A DNA stretch of 64,000 nucleotides, taken from Sporomusaceae bacterium. Its GTDB lineage: Bacteria; Bacillota; Negativicutes; UBA1444. Where the stretch lies: positions 62,001-126,000 of the forward strand of contig JAHDPL010000027.1 in NCBI GenBank assembly GCA_018434355.1. The letters run 5' to 3'. Each line of letters begins with the position of its first letter. The first letter of the stretch is position 1. Below are positions 17,423 to 25,685 of this stretch, in pieces. The notes under the pieces are model-generated. The model had not been told where the DNA came from. It was given only the letters and a program-made list of their open reading frames with translations, and ran no database searches. The position numbers and the translations under genes are program-made.

Positions 17423-18994
17423 TTATTTTTGCCAAGAGAATTCTTTCACTTTGTAGTAGGTCGGCACCGGTTTGCCGATATTTAAGCCTTTGGCCCAGAC
17501 GATGGCCACCGGACGATGGATCAGCGGGTTAATCGTCGCTGTGTCCATGATGATTTTCCAAAGCTCGGTGTAATGTTTTAACCGCTCGCTGTTCTCAGAC
17601 GCGGCCGCACCTTGTTCAACCAGCTTCTCAATCCGCTGCCAGTCAAACTTGCCATCCTTGTATTTGACTAGATACATGCCTTTGGACTCGCTGTGGACTT
17701 GTTGACGAATGTTATTGAAGTCAAAGTTGTTGGAATCGGAAAAAACAGCAATGTCATAATTCTGCGAATACATTTTGGGGGTGATGATCGCATTCTCAGC
17801 AATTTGAACATTGGCTTTGATACCGACATCCGCCAGGTTCGACTGAATGACCTGTGCGATTCTGCCGTTGAACGATGTTGGCGACGGATAAGAAATGATC
17901 GTGCCTACTTCCACTCCGTTCGGGAAGCCGGCTTCTTTGAGCAGTTCTTTTGCTTTCGCCTGATTGAACTTATAGGTTTCGAAACCAGTTACCGGTGAAG
18001 TCGGAACATATTCGTTCGGCATGTAAGTGATGGCCGGCATGCCCATTCCGCCTGCCATCGCCTTATTGATATCGTCTTTGTTGACCGCGTAGAAAATGGC
18101 CTGACGCACTTTATCATTGGCAAGAATGCTGTTATTGGTAGGTGACTGATAGTTCACCGCCATGAAGTGAATATTGTTGCCCTTGATCATTACGTTGTTT
18201 TCCGGGCCTGCCTCGGCTTTCAGAGTATCCCAGTTCGACAACGATGCATCTTCCAGGTAATCCAGCTCTTTGTTGCGGAACGCCACTTGTACCGTCGCAT
18301 CATCGGAAATTACTCGGTATTCGACTTTTTTTATCTTCGGCGCGCCGCCCCAGTATTGCTCGAATGCCTGGAGTTTGACGCCGGTGGCTACTGCGTATTC
18401 CGTCGGGAAATACGGCCCGGTGCCTGCTTTGCTCGGCACGGTGCCAAACTTATCGCCCAAGGAGGTTACTTCTTTCTCGTTCATAATTTTCAGCGAGGAA
18501 AAAGTGTGAACGATTGGCGCGTAGGCTTCGGACAGGGTGATCTTGACTGTGGAATCGTTCACAGCCGACACATTATTGATTTTTGCGGTCAGATAGCCGA
18601 ATCGCGGGTCCTTCTTGGCGCGATTGTAAGTAAACACGACATCGGAGGCCTTCAGCGGCTCACCGTTATGGAACTTAACCCCATCTCGGAGTGTAATCGT
18701 GTATTCCTTCTTATCGGCGCTAAGTTTGACGTCTTTAGCCAGTTCCATGTAATAACCGTTCTTGGATTCGTCAATTCCGTAAAGGCCTTCGTAAATTTGC
18801 GTCCATACTTTGACATCGCGGGTTGCGGTCGTGTTTTGAGGATTCAATGAAGAAAGGGAAGATGGCAGTCTAAGTTTTAATACTTTCTCCGCCGGAGCAG
18901 CCGGAGCCGAGCTTTTAGGAGCTGATGAACAGCCGGCCAATAACAGACAAGCAACGAGGACTAACGAAATTGCCAGTAAACCTTTTCTTTTCAT
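17423..18994 (-). CDS. Peptide ABC transporter substrate-binding lipoprotein (SBP_bac_5)
   Basis: This 523-residue extracytoplasmic binding protein has a lipoprotein signal peptide: MKRKG, a hydrophobic core, and lipobox LLAGC with the acylated Cys at about residue 21. SBP_bac_5 landmarks follow, including YTITLRDGVKFHNGEPLKASDVVFTYNR near residue 110. It is the first and probably most expressed gene of the importer operon. Ligands in the family are di/oligopeptides, muropeptides, nickel or opines. The alanine-dehydrogenase-type gene at the operon end and the RpiR-type regulator could point to peptides from cell wall or amino-sugar sources, but this is inference. Confidence 0.88.
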   Translation of the reverse strand: MKRKGLLAISLVLVACLLLAGCSSAPKSSAPAAPAEKVLKLRLPSSLSSLNPQNTTATRDVKVWTQIYEGLYGIDESKNGYYMELAKDVKLSADKKEYTITLRDGVKFHNGEPLKASDVVFTYNRAKKDPRFGYLTAKINNVSAVNDSTVKITLSEAYAPIVHTFSSLKIMNEKEVTSLGDKFGTVPSKAGTGPYFPTEYAVATGVKLQAFEQYWGGAPKIKKVEYRVISDDATVQVAFRNKELDYLEDASLSNWDTLKAEAGPENNVMIKGNNIHFMAVNYQSPTNNSILANDKVRQAIFYAVNKDDINKAMAGGMGMPAITYMPNEYVPTSPVTGFETYKFNQAKAKELLKEAGFPNGVEVGTIISYPSPTSFNGRIAQVIQSNLADVGIKANVQIAENAIITPKMYSQNYDIAVFSDSNNFDFNNIRQQVHSESKGMYLVKYKDGKFDWQRIEKLVEQGAAASENSERLKHYTELWKIIMDTATINPLIHRPVAIVWAKGLNIGKPVPTYYKVKEFSWQK

Positions 18995-19096
18995 TCTATA
19001 ATCTCCTTCATATCGATTATTGGGTCAGCGGTTCTTAGCCTCCTGCAGCTACAATGCAATTCTGCCGCAATCCCCCTCTCAGTTTCTTACTTCTCA

Positions 19097-19150
19097 ATTA
19101 TATTTTGTTGTAATTACAACGTCAATATAAAATTGTTGTATAAATTACAA
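19097..19150. promoter_or_regulatory. Importer promoter with overlapping operator palindromes
   Basis: On the minus strand TTGACG (19120-19125) and TATAAT (19097-19102) are separated by exactly 17 nt, a strong sigma-A promoter for the binding-protein gene. The spacer holds a perfect 14-nt palindrome (GTTGTAA/TTACAAC, 19107-19120). A second dyad TTGTA-N5-TACAA lies at 19136-19150, next to the plus-strand promoter of the RpiR-type gene (possible -10 TATACT at 19170-19175). These are good candidates for binding sites of that regulator. Confidence 0.7.
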
Positions 19151-19215
19151 TTTTATAATAAATTTATGGTATACTTAGCCAAGATAGGATTTTCATGAAA
19201 TTGGAGGCGTATTCA

Positions 19216-20118
19216 TTGACCGCCGCAAATCTCAAACTCAACACCAAACAAGCCTTTATTCAACACATCCTTGACAAACAGGACGACTATACAAAAGTAT
19301 ACCGCAAATTGGCCAACGTCCTATTGAACCGGTTTGTTGACGTAGCCTTCATGACTGCGCAACAATGGGCTGTCAGCGTCGATACTTCGGAAGTATCAGT
19401 CATCCGGTTTGTCAGGTTTCTTGGCTTTAACGGCTATCCTGAGTTTGCGGAAAATCTACGGCAAATAATTCGCAACGAAATGACCATGGTCAATTACGCT
19501 GAGCTATCGATTAACAAGCGTTCAAACAAACAGGCCGAGGACGACAATCTACTGCTTGACATCATCAAGACGGAAGAACAGAATTTCAATGAACTGATTG
19601 CCAAGTTCTCGCCTCAGACGATGGCGGAAGTCATCGTCTTGCTGAACAACGCAGAGCGGCTCGTCATCATCGGCTTGCGTTCTTCGGCCGCGTTGGCCAC
19701 ATACAGCAGCTATATGTTCATGCGTGCACTCGGCAAAGAAACCATCACCATCAACGATAGCGGCGAGCATATGTATGATTGCCTGTTACCGTTGGAAAAC
19801 AAAAAAGCGGTCGTCATTGCCTTTGGCTATCCTAGGTATCCGGCCAAAACGCTGGACCTGGTCCGACATTTAAAAGCATTTAACTTTCCGGTCATTTCGA
19901 TCACCGGAGATGAACTATCCCCCCTGGTTGGCTTGTCGGACCATGTGATCTATGCTCCATCACACTCAGTGTCCTTTACCGATTCCATGGGCGCCGCCAC
20001 TGTGATCATCAACACAATCGTACTTGAATATATGAACAAATTCCACGAGAAATCCCTCGACAGGATAAAACAGTTTGAAACGCTGGCCTCAGAAAAAAAC
20101 TACTACTGGAAGGGTTAG
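19216..20118 (+). CDS. RpiR/MurR-family transcriptional regulator
   Basis: About 300 residues: an N-terminal RpiR helix-turn-helix (MTAQQWAVSVDTSEVSVIRFVRFLGFNGYPEF) and a C-terminal SIS domain (about 130-270, with LVIIGLRSSAALATYSSYMFMRALG). SIS domains bind phosphosugars, and family members respond to sugar phosphates or MurNAc-6-P. The TTG at 19216 has GGAGG 8 nt upstream; an ATG at 19195 with a weaker AGGA is the alternative. The gene diverges from the peptide importer operon and its promoter abuts two palindromes, so local control is likely. Confidence 0.86.
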   Translation: MTAANLKLNTKQAFIQHILDKQDDYTKVYRKLANVLLNRFVDVAFMTAQQWAVSVDTSEVSVIRFVRFLGFNGYPEFAENLRQIIRNEMTMVNYAELSINKRSNKQAEDDNLLLDIIKTEEQNFNELIAKFSPQTMAEVIVLLNNAERLVIIGLRSSAALATYSSYMFMRALGKETITINDSGEHMYDCLLPLENKKAVVIAFGYPRYPAKTLDLVRHLKAFNFPVISITGDELSPLVGLSDHVIYAPSHSVSFTDSMGAATVIINTIVLEYMNKFHEKSLDRIKQFETLASEKNYYWKG

Positions 20119-20137
20119 GCAACCGACATAGAAAGAA

Positions 20138-20168
20138 GCGACGGGTTCGATTCAATCGAACCCGTCTC
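20138..20168. terminator. Bidirectional terminator (palindrome family copy B)
   Basis: A 31-nt palindrome with outer arms GCGACG/CGTCTC, inner arms TCGATT/AATCGA and a paired GGT/ACC triplet. It sits between two convergent genes, with purine-rich sequence upstream and CACTTT downstream, so it can terminate in both directions. Confidence 0.8.
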
Positions 20169-20177
20169 ACTTTAAGT

Positions 20178-20873
20178 TTACTTCCCTCTTCTTAACAATA
20201 TTGCCGTTCCGTCGTGATCTCCTGTGGTCATTGATTCATTTGGTGAAAACGCATTCTCCATGGCAACGGCTCCGACGATCGAATAGCGACCGCTGGCCTT
20301 CATCCGGGCCGCAAAATCCTGCTTGGCCGTTTCAAAGGACGCATAAACATGGCGGATTTCGGAAAACAAGTTGATGGACTCCCTACTGAGGGCTCCGGCA
20401 AAATAATAGCGACCGGCGAAAAAATGCGGCCCGAAAATGCGACCGTGATTGTTGGGCAAAATATACATTGCATTAGAAAATGCGTGGTTCTCTTGCCGTG
20501 GCAATTGCGGATATACTATGTTGCCTAGTTGACCCCGATAGTCGCTGGAATGGCCGCGCCGACTCAGGTAACCAATGGCTTCGCAGCTTTCCAGCAGATA
20601 TTGCACCGCTGCCTCTGGTGTCGCGGCAATTTCATCCACAATAATCACATTGATCGGCTCCTGCATCATCTTGCCCTGAAACTTCTGCCCCAGCCAATTC
20701 GCCGGAACCTCCCGTCCCGTCATAAGCCATCGACCAACTTGCAGTCCTTCCGGCAAATGGGTCTGCTCCATCGTCGGTAATGTTTGCGATACCGGAGTTG
20801 TCAGCCAAAGAACGCCGTAACTGATTAAAATACCCGCAAACAAAACAACGATAGTGATCAATAGTTTTCTCAC
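20178..20873 (-). CDS. Membrane-anchored protein of uncertain family, LssY_C-like
   Basis: A 231-residue protein with one N-terminal membrane helix (LLITIVVLFAGILISYGVLWL) and an extracytoplasmic remainder. The central part (PINVIIVDE, then NHGRIFGPHFFAGRYYFAGALSRE) resembles LssY C-terminal domains, whose biochemical role is unclear. A GTG start at 20873 is chosen because GGAGG lies 8 nt upstream; the longer frame would place extra charged residues before the helix. It is an isolated gene between two terminators. No catalytic motif is evident. Confidence 0.6.
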   Translation of the reverse strand: MRKLLITIVVLFAGILISYGVLWLTTPVSQTLPTMEQTHLPEGLQVGRWLMTGREVPANWLGQKFQGKMMQEPINVIIVDEIAATPEAAVQYLLESCEAIGYLSRRGHSSDYRGQLGNIVYPQLPRQENHAFSNAMYILPNNHGRIFGPHFFAGRYYFAGALSRESINLFSEIRHVYASFETAKQDFAARMKASGRYSIVGAVAMENAFSPNESMTTGDHDGTAILLRRGK

Positions 20874-20974
20874 GATGTCGGCCTCCATCATGTTGATTTC
20901 CGCTCGTTCCCTTATGATAATTCCCTGTTTTTTCAACAACTCCTTGTTTCAGCGCAATAACCGACTGAACTCGC

Positions 20975-21010
20975 AAAACTCCCGTTTGCCTTTTCGCAAA
21001 CGGGAGTTTT
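20975..21010 (-). terminator. Strong intrinsic terminator of the DASS/lyase/CoA-transferase operon
   Basis: A 15-bp perfect stem (AAAACTCCCGTTTGC and its complement) with a 6-nt loop; read on the minus strand it ends in TTTT. It lies 27 nt after the transporter stop. Confidence 0.9.
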
Positions 21011-21036
21011 CGTGACGGTGCATATCAATAATGGAC

Positions 21037-22467
21037 TTAGAACATCCCAACCCACTGCCAATAGGTCATCGCGCACAAGGCATATACTAGGCAACCGATG
21101 GCGCAGACCACCACGCCGACCTTCGGGAAGTCCTCCACCCGCATCTTTCCAGTTCCATAAATCAGGATGTTAGGCAGCGTATTATAGAACATCAGTAGAG
21201 GATAGCCGCCGATAATCATGCCGGCAGGTAGCGCCAGCACCATCGGAGGAATGTTTGCCGCCTGAGCCATCGCCAGCACGATCGGAATAAACGCGGTAGC
21301 CATGGCCGTCGTGCCGACAAACAGGATATGCATGTATTGAATAATGAACATCAGAACAATAAGGATTACCAACATCGAAGAACCAGCCAGTCCCAGCGCA
21401 TTGAAGATGCTGACAGCCAGCCACTTGGCTGCGCCGGTCTTCATCAGGATGTCGCCGAGTGAAATCCCCCCGCCAGCGACCAAGATGATCTGCCAGGAAA
21501 TCCCCTTGTTCGCATCATTCCAGTCCATCACGCCGAACTTGGGCAGGAAAAACAGGCCCGATACTGCCAAACAAGCTGTTGTCGGATCAATTTTCGTCCA
21601 TTTTCCGGTCGCCCACAGGATTACGACCAGAACGAAAACCGAAAGTGCACGCCACTCAGGTGAAGTCATCGCTCCCATCGAGCTGAGTTTGTTGTGGATG
21701 TACTGCGTACCGCCAGGAATCTCTTTTTGTTCCGGTGGATATATCCATTGGATAAAAGCCCAGGTCACAAATGTCATCAACAAGGCCGGCGGAAATCCGT
21801 AGAGCAGCCAGTCGGTATAGGTAATCAGCGGTCCGCCCGCCTTGACGATAAAATCGATCGTCACCGGGTTCGGCACCGTTGCGGTCAGAATTCCGGCTCC
21901 GATCGTGGCATTGGTGAACGCCAGTGTCAGCAGCAGATTAATGGCAAACTTGGAGCGGCCTTCGGTTTTGAATAAGTCAATGATACTGATGCACACAGGC
22001 AGCAAGATTGCCGTTCGGGCCGTGGAGGAAGGAACCAAAAATGCCAAACAGATATTGGCCATCATCACACCGAGCGTAATATTGCGGGCCGATCCACCAA
22101 TCATCGCCAAAATCTTATATGTGATGCGTTCCGCCAGCTTGGTTTTCACCATCGCAGTGGCAAGCAAAAACGCCCCGACAATCAGATAGACAGACGAAGA
22201 TGCAAAACCTTCCAGAGCGACTTTCAAATTGACGACTCCCAGCAATACTGCAGCAGGAACGATCAGCAAACTGGTGATTGGAAGGGGCAGTGCTTCGGTA
22301 AGATAAAGTACGAATACGCCGGAAAACAAGGATAACGCCTTTTGTCCGGCAATCGAAAGACCTTTTTGAGCAGGCATGAACCAAACGATGAGCATACAGA
22401 TGATAGCAAGGGGAAGTCCGATTTTTTGACGAATCTCATCGATGCGGCTGTTTCCAGGAGCACTCAT
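21037..22467 (-). CDS. DASS-family sodium/dicarboxylate-type anion symporter
   Basis: A 476-residue inner-membrane protein with about 11-12 helices. The paired family motifs are visible: an SSTARTAILLP segment (about 145-155) and the C-terminal half with TAMATAFIPIVLAMA and GGYPLLMFYNT. DASS transporters take up succinate, citrate, tartrate or other di/tricarboxylates with sodium, or exchange them. The ATG at 22467 has GGAGG 7 nt upstream. It follows the lyase and CoA-transferase genes on the same strand, so it probably imports the acid they activate and cleave. Confidence 0.87.
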   Translation of the reverse strand: MSAPGNSRIDEIRQKIGLPLAIICMLIVWFMPAQKGLSIAGQKALSLFSGVFVLYLTEALPLPITSLLIVPAAVLLGVVNLKVALEGFASSSVYLIVGAFLLATAMVKTKLAERITYKILAMIGGSARNITLGVMMANICLAFLVPSSTARTAILLPVCISIIDLFKTEGRSKFAINLLLTLAFTNATIGAGILTATVPNPVTIDFIVKAGGPLITYTDWLLYGFPPALLMTFVTWAFIQWIYPPEQKEIPGGTQYIHNKLSSMGAMTSPEWRALSVFVLVVILWATGKWTKIDPTTACLAVSGLFFLPKFGVMDWNDANKGISWQIILVAGGGISLGDILMKTGAAKWLAVSIFNALGLAGSSMLVILIVLMFIIQYMHILFVGTTAMATAFIPIVLAMAQAANIPPMVLALPAGMIIGGYPLLMFYNTLPNILIYGTGKMRVEDFPKVGVVVCAIGCLVYALCAMTYWQWVGMF

Positions 22468-22523
22468 GTTTTTGCCTCCAATTCTAATTTTTGCCTTGTT
22501 TTTGCCAAAGGGATCCTTGTTTC

Positions 22524-23450
22524 CTATTTGCTCTGCACTGCGATGTCGCAACAGCGGCCTGCCTTTAATACCGAACTGGCGGTGTCATGACCGACCATCG
22601 TTTGCACCTGTTTACCAAGTTCAATCAATTTTTCCTGGTCATAGCCGGTTGAGATTCCCATCTCTTCCAGCATGTGCACCAAGTCTTCCGTCGCGATATT
22701 GCCGGATGCACCCGGAGCGAACGGACAGCCGCCCAGACCGGCGAAGCAGGCGTCGTAACGGTCTACCCCTGCCAATAAGCCGGCAACCACGTTGGACAGT
22801 CCCATGCCACGTGTATCGTGGAAGTGCAGTACCCAGGTCACGTCAGGAAGCCGAAGCCGCGCAGCCGTAACATAGTCATAGACCTGTTTGGGATTTGCCA
22901 TCCCAGTCGTATCCGACAAGGAAAGTTCCTTGATACCGATTTTTCGGAAACAGTCAGCAACTGAGAGTACCTGTTGCAAGGGCACCGGTTTTCCATCAAA
23001 CGGACAACCGAATGCAGTAGAAATTGCGCCGGAAAGCTCAATCTGATTGGCAGCGGCAAATTCGGCGTATTCAGCGAACGAGCTCACCACTTCTTCCGGC
23101 GTCCGGTTCAGGTTGCTTATGGAATGAGCCGGACTGGCCGAAGCGGTAATCTTTGCCTTCATGATGCCGGCGGCATCAGCCCGTTCCAAACCCTTCTGAT
23201 TCATCACCAGCGCCCGATACTCAACACCTGGTTCACGGTGAATCCGCCGGGCCACTTCATCAGTATCCGCCATCTGCGGGACTGCTTTGGGATGCACGAA
23301 GGAACCGATTTCTACGATTTTGGCGCCAGCCTGCACCGATTTTTCGATCAGCTCGACCTTCTGTTCGACCGATAGAAGCTTTTTTTCATTTTGCAACCCG
23401 TCACGCGGTCCCACTTCGCAAACGATAACCTTGGCCGGCCAGTTCATCAA
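22524..23450 (-). CDS. Hydroxymethylglutaryl-CoA lyase-like enzyme
   Basis: A 308-residue HMGL-like TIM barrel. The active-site segments are intact: GPRDGLQNE (about 14-22), HFHDTRGMG with the metal-binding histidines (about 205-213), and the catalytic-cysteine loop GLGGCPFAPGASGN (about 237-250). HMG-CoA lyases release acetyl-CoA and acetoacetate; relatives cleave citramalyl-CoA or related 3-hydroxyacyl-CoA thioesters. Overlap with the CoA-transferase gene and the adjacent dicarboxylate transporter suggest that an imported hydroxy-diacid is converted to its CoA ester and cleaved. The exact acid is not determined. Confidence 0.85.
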   Translation of the reverse strand: MMNWPAKVIVCEVGPRDGLQNEKKLLSVEQKVELIEKSVQAGAKIVEIGSFVHPKAVPQMADTDEVARRIHREPGVEYRALVMNQKGLERADAAGIMKAKITASASPAHSISNLNRTPEEVVSSFAEYAEFAAANQIELSGAISTAFGCPFDGKPVPLQQVLSVADCFRKIGIKELSLSDTTGMANPKQVYDYVTAARLRLPDVTWVLHFHDTRGMGLSNVVAGLLAGVDRYDACFAGLGGCPFAPGASGNIATEDLVHMLEEMGISTGYDQEKLIELGKQVQTMVGHDTASSVLKAGRCCDIAVQSK

Positions 23451-24643
23451 ATCACCTCCTGGCGTTTCAGTTCTACCAAGTCAGCGGCCGCAAGACCCAA
23501 CAGTTCGCCATAAACCTCGGCATTGTGGGCGCCGAGCGCCGGGCCGGCCCATTTTATTTCACCGGGTGTCTCACTGAATACCGGCACGACCCCCGGCATT
23601 TTTACCGTTCCCATCGGTGCGTAGGGGACTTCCACAATATTGTTGCGCGCCGCATAATGCGGATCTTCGAAAATGTCGGCAATGCTGTAAACCAGATTCA
23701 CCGGCACGCCGGCCTCATCGACAATTCGTTTAAGGTCCACATAATCAAGCGAAGCAATCCAGTCGCTCACGACCACATTCATTGCAGCATCATTTGCCAC
23801 TCGGTTCTTCATGCTGCAAAAGCGCGGATCTGTTAAAAGTTCCGGTCGCTGCATCGCACGGGTCAGATATTCGTAAGTCCGATCAGTACTGCACACCAGT
23901 ACTACCCATTTTCCGTCTTTGGTCTCATAGGTGCCGCCGGGACTGGAAGTACCGCTCAGTTTTGGCGTTCGCTCTTTGATCACGCCATTTTTGTGGAAAT
24001 CGGCAACCGGAATCTCCATCATCCGGAAGATGCTTTCATACAAGCTCACGTCGATTTCTTGTGGCTTGCCTGACAGGCAATCGCGATGATACAGCGCCAT
24101 CATCGTCGACATCGCCGCATACAGTCCACTGATATAATCGGCCAGGGAAAATGACGGACTGACTGGCGGGCGATCTTTGTAACCTGTGATGTAGGTCATG
24201 CCGGAAAAAGCGGTCGCCGGCGTACCAAAACCCGCTACCATTGCATTGGGTCCGGTCTGTCCATAACCAGTAACGCGGGTAACGATGATCTTGGGGTTAG
24301 CCTGCTTCATCGCCTCATAGCTCAGCCCCCATTTGTCCAGCGTACCGGTGCGGAAGTTTTCAATCACTACATCACATTGTTTGATCAGTTCCAAACAAAG
24401 TTCCTTGCCTTTGGCCTTGCGCAGGTCCAAAGTGATGCATCGCTTGTTACGACCCATGGCAGCCCAACGCATTGGTTCCCCTTTATGATAGGGGCCGAGC
24501 GCCCGAAACGGATCGCCGCCTTCCGGTTGTTCCACTTTGATGACATCCGCGCCAAAATCGGCCATCAATCCGGCAGCAAACGGCGCTGCAATGACCGTTG
24601 ACAAATCGAGTACCCGAACTCCTCTTAACATACTCAAATCCAT
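23447..24643 (-). CDS. CaiB/BaiF-family (class III) CoA-transferase
   Basis: A 398-residue enzyme with the family start MLRGVRVLDLSTVIAAPFAAGLMADFGADVIKVE and the segment NKRCITLDLRKAKG, followed by a QEIDVSLYES region (about 205). It moves CoA between carboxylic acids. It is the first gene of a three-gene operon with an HMG-CoA-lyase-like enzyme and a DASS transporter. The ATG at 24643 is only 2 nt after GGAG; an in-frame TTG at 24637, 7-8 nt from it, may be the true start. Substrate by context: a dicarboxylate such as HMG or citramalate. Confidence 0.86.
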   Translation of the reverse strand: MDLSMLRGVRVLDLSTVIAAPFAAGLMADFGADVIKVEQPEGGDPFRALGPYHKGEPMRWAAMGRNKRCITLDLRKAKGKELCLELIKQCDVVIENFRTGTLDKWGLSYEAMKQANPKIIVTRVTGYGQTGPNAMVAGFGTPATAFSGMTYITGYKDRPPVSPSFSLADYISGLYAAMSTMMALYHRDCLSGKPQEIDVSLYESIFRMMEIPVADFHKNGVIKERTPKLSGTSSPGGTYETKDGKWVVLVCSTDRTYEYLTRAMQRPELLTDPRFCSMKNRVANDAAMNVVVSDWIASLDYVDLKRIVDEAGVPVNLVYSIADIFEDPHYAARNNIVEVPYAPMGTVKMPGVVPVFSETPGEIKWAGPALGAHNAEVYGELLGLAAADLVELKRQEVI

Positions 24644-24832
24644 CTCTCCTTTTTCACTAGATGAAATACGATTCTATTTAATAAAAAAATATCATATTTT
24701 TCCGCACAGTGCAATAGGTTTTCAAAATCTCTTGATTGTTTTGTCATTTTGCAAAAAAAAGGGGCTCTATGGCATAATGACGAATACTATTAAAGATTAT
24801 TGTGGAAATATTTGAAACCTCAGGAGGATCGC
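24644..24832. promoter_or_regulatory. Divergent promoter region, CoA-transferase operon and IclR gene
   Basis: Very A/T-rich. On the plus strand TTGCAA (24749-24754) and CATAAT (24773-24778) with 18-nt spacing could serve the IclR gene. On the minus strand TTGCAC and TATTTT with 17-nt spacing (about 24685-24713) could serve the operon. A GCAC-A-GTGC dyad overlaps the latter. Confidence 0.4.
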
Positions 24833-25579
24833 ATGGTTAAAGCAGAGGACCAGGGACAGTCGGCCGCCGGACTACGGACATTGGAACGGGGCCTCGACAT
24901 CCTCGACTTATTCGGCCAGGGGGCATTAAAACTTTCACTGTCCGAAATCGCTGAAAAAATCAATCTGACACCCAGTACCACCTCAAGGTTATTGCACACC
25001 CTAAATTTGCGGGGCTACGTGTCACGAGACGAGGAAACGAAGAAGTTCAGCATCGGCCCTCAAGCTTTGCGTTTCAGCGTTTCGTCGTTCCGAACCTTTG
25101 ACCTTCGCAAAATAGCCGCGCCGTTTTTGCAGTCGCTGCACCGGAAATACAATGAAAGTGTCAGCCTTTACATCCTGCTCGATGGTCACCGGGTATGCAT
25201 CGACCGGTTGGAGACCAGTCACGCACTCAGGCATGTGGTCAATGTTGGCGACCGGTTGCCGCTACCTCGTGGTGCAGGTGGCAAGGTATTATTGGCCTGG
25301 TTATCGAACGAAGAACGCAAAAAAATACCGGAGGCAGATGCCGTACCGGTCGGTGAACTAGATAAAATCCGTAAACAGGGTTATGCCATCAGTCTGGGGG
25401 AACGCGATCAAGGGGTTAGCGCGATTTCAGCGCCGATCTTTGACGCGTCCGGACGCATTTTGTGCGCGCTGGCGGTAGCTGGACCGATCGTGCGCCTGAG
25501 CCCGGAAGTCCTGGCAGATATGGCTCCGGACGTAGTGGAAACAGCCCGGAAAATTTCGGCCGCCCTCGGACACGCATAG
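24833..25579 (+). CDS. IclR-family transcriptional regulator
   Basis: A 248-residue protein with an N-terminal winged helix (GLRTLERGLDILDLF, then LSLSEIAEKINLTPSTTSRLLHTL) and a C-terminal IclR effector domain (LPRGAGGKVLLAWL, GERDQGVSAISAPIF). These regulators bind small organic acids and control adjacent catabolic genes. The ATG at 24833 follows AGGAGG by 5 nt. It diverges from the CoA-transferase/lyase/DASS operon, which is its likely target; the ligand may be the transported acid. Confidence 0.9.
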   Translation: MVKAEDQGQSAAGLRTLERGLDILDLFGQGALKLSLSEIAEKINLTPSTTSRLLHTLNLRGYVSRDEETKKFSIGPQALRFSVSSFRTFDLRKIAAPFLQSLHRKYNESVSLYILLDGHRVCIDRLETSHALRHVVNVGDRLPLPRGAGGKVLLAWLSNEERKKIPEADAVPVGELDKIRKQGYAISLGERDQGVSAISAPIFDASGRILCALAVAGPIVRLSPEVLADMAPDVVETARKISAALGHA

Positions 25580-25621
25580 CACGATTAATAACGGGCGGGG
25601 AAATACGGATAATAAACACAC

Positions 25622-25662
25622 AGGCTGTCGCAAGTGAAGGGGAAGCCTACTTGAGACAGCCT
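25622..25662. terminator. Terminator between convergent IclR and SpoIIE-type genes
   Basis: AGGCTGTC/GACAGCCT and CAAGT/ACTTG arms form a 13-bp stem with one mismatch and a 13-nt loop. It is followed by TCTTTAT on the plus strand. Confidence 0.75.
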
Positions 25663-25685
25663 TCTTTATGCCGATTAACCTTACA

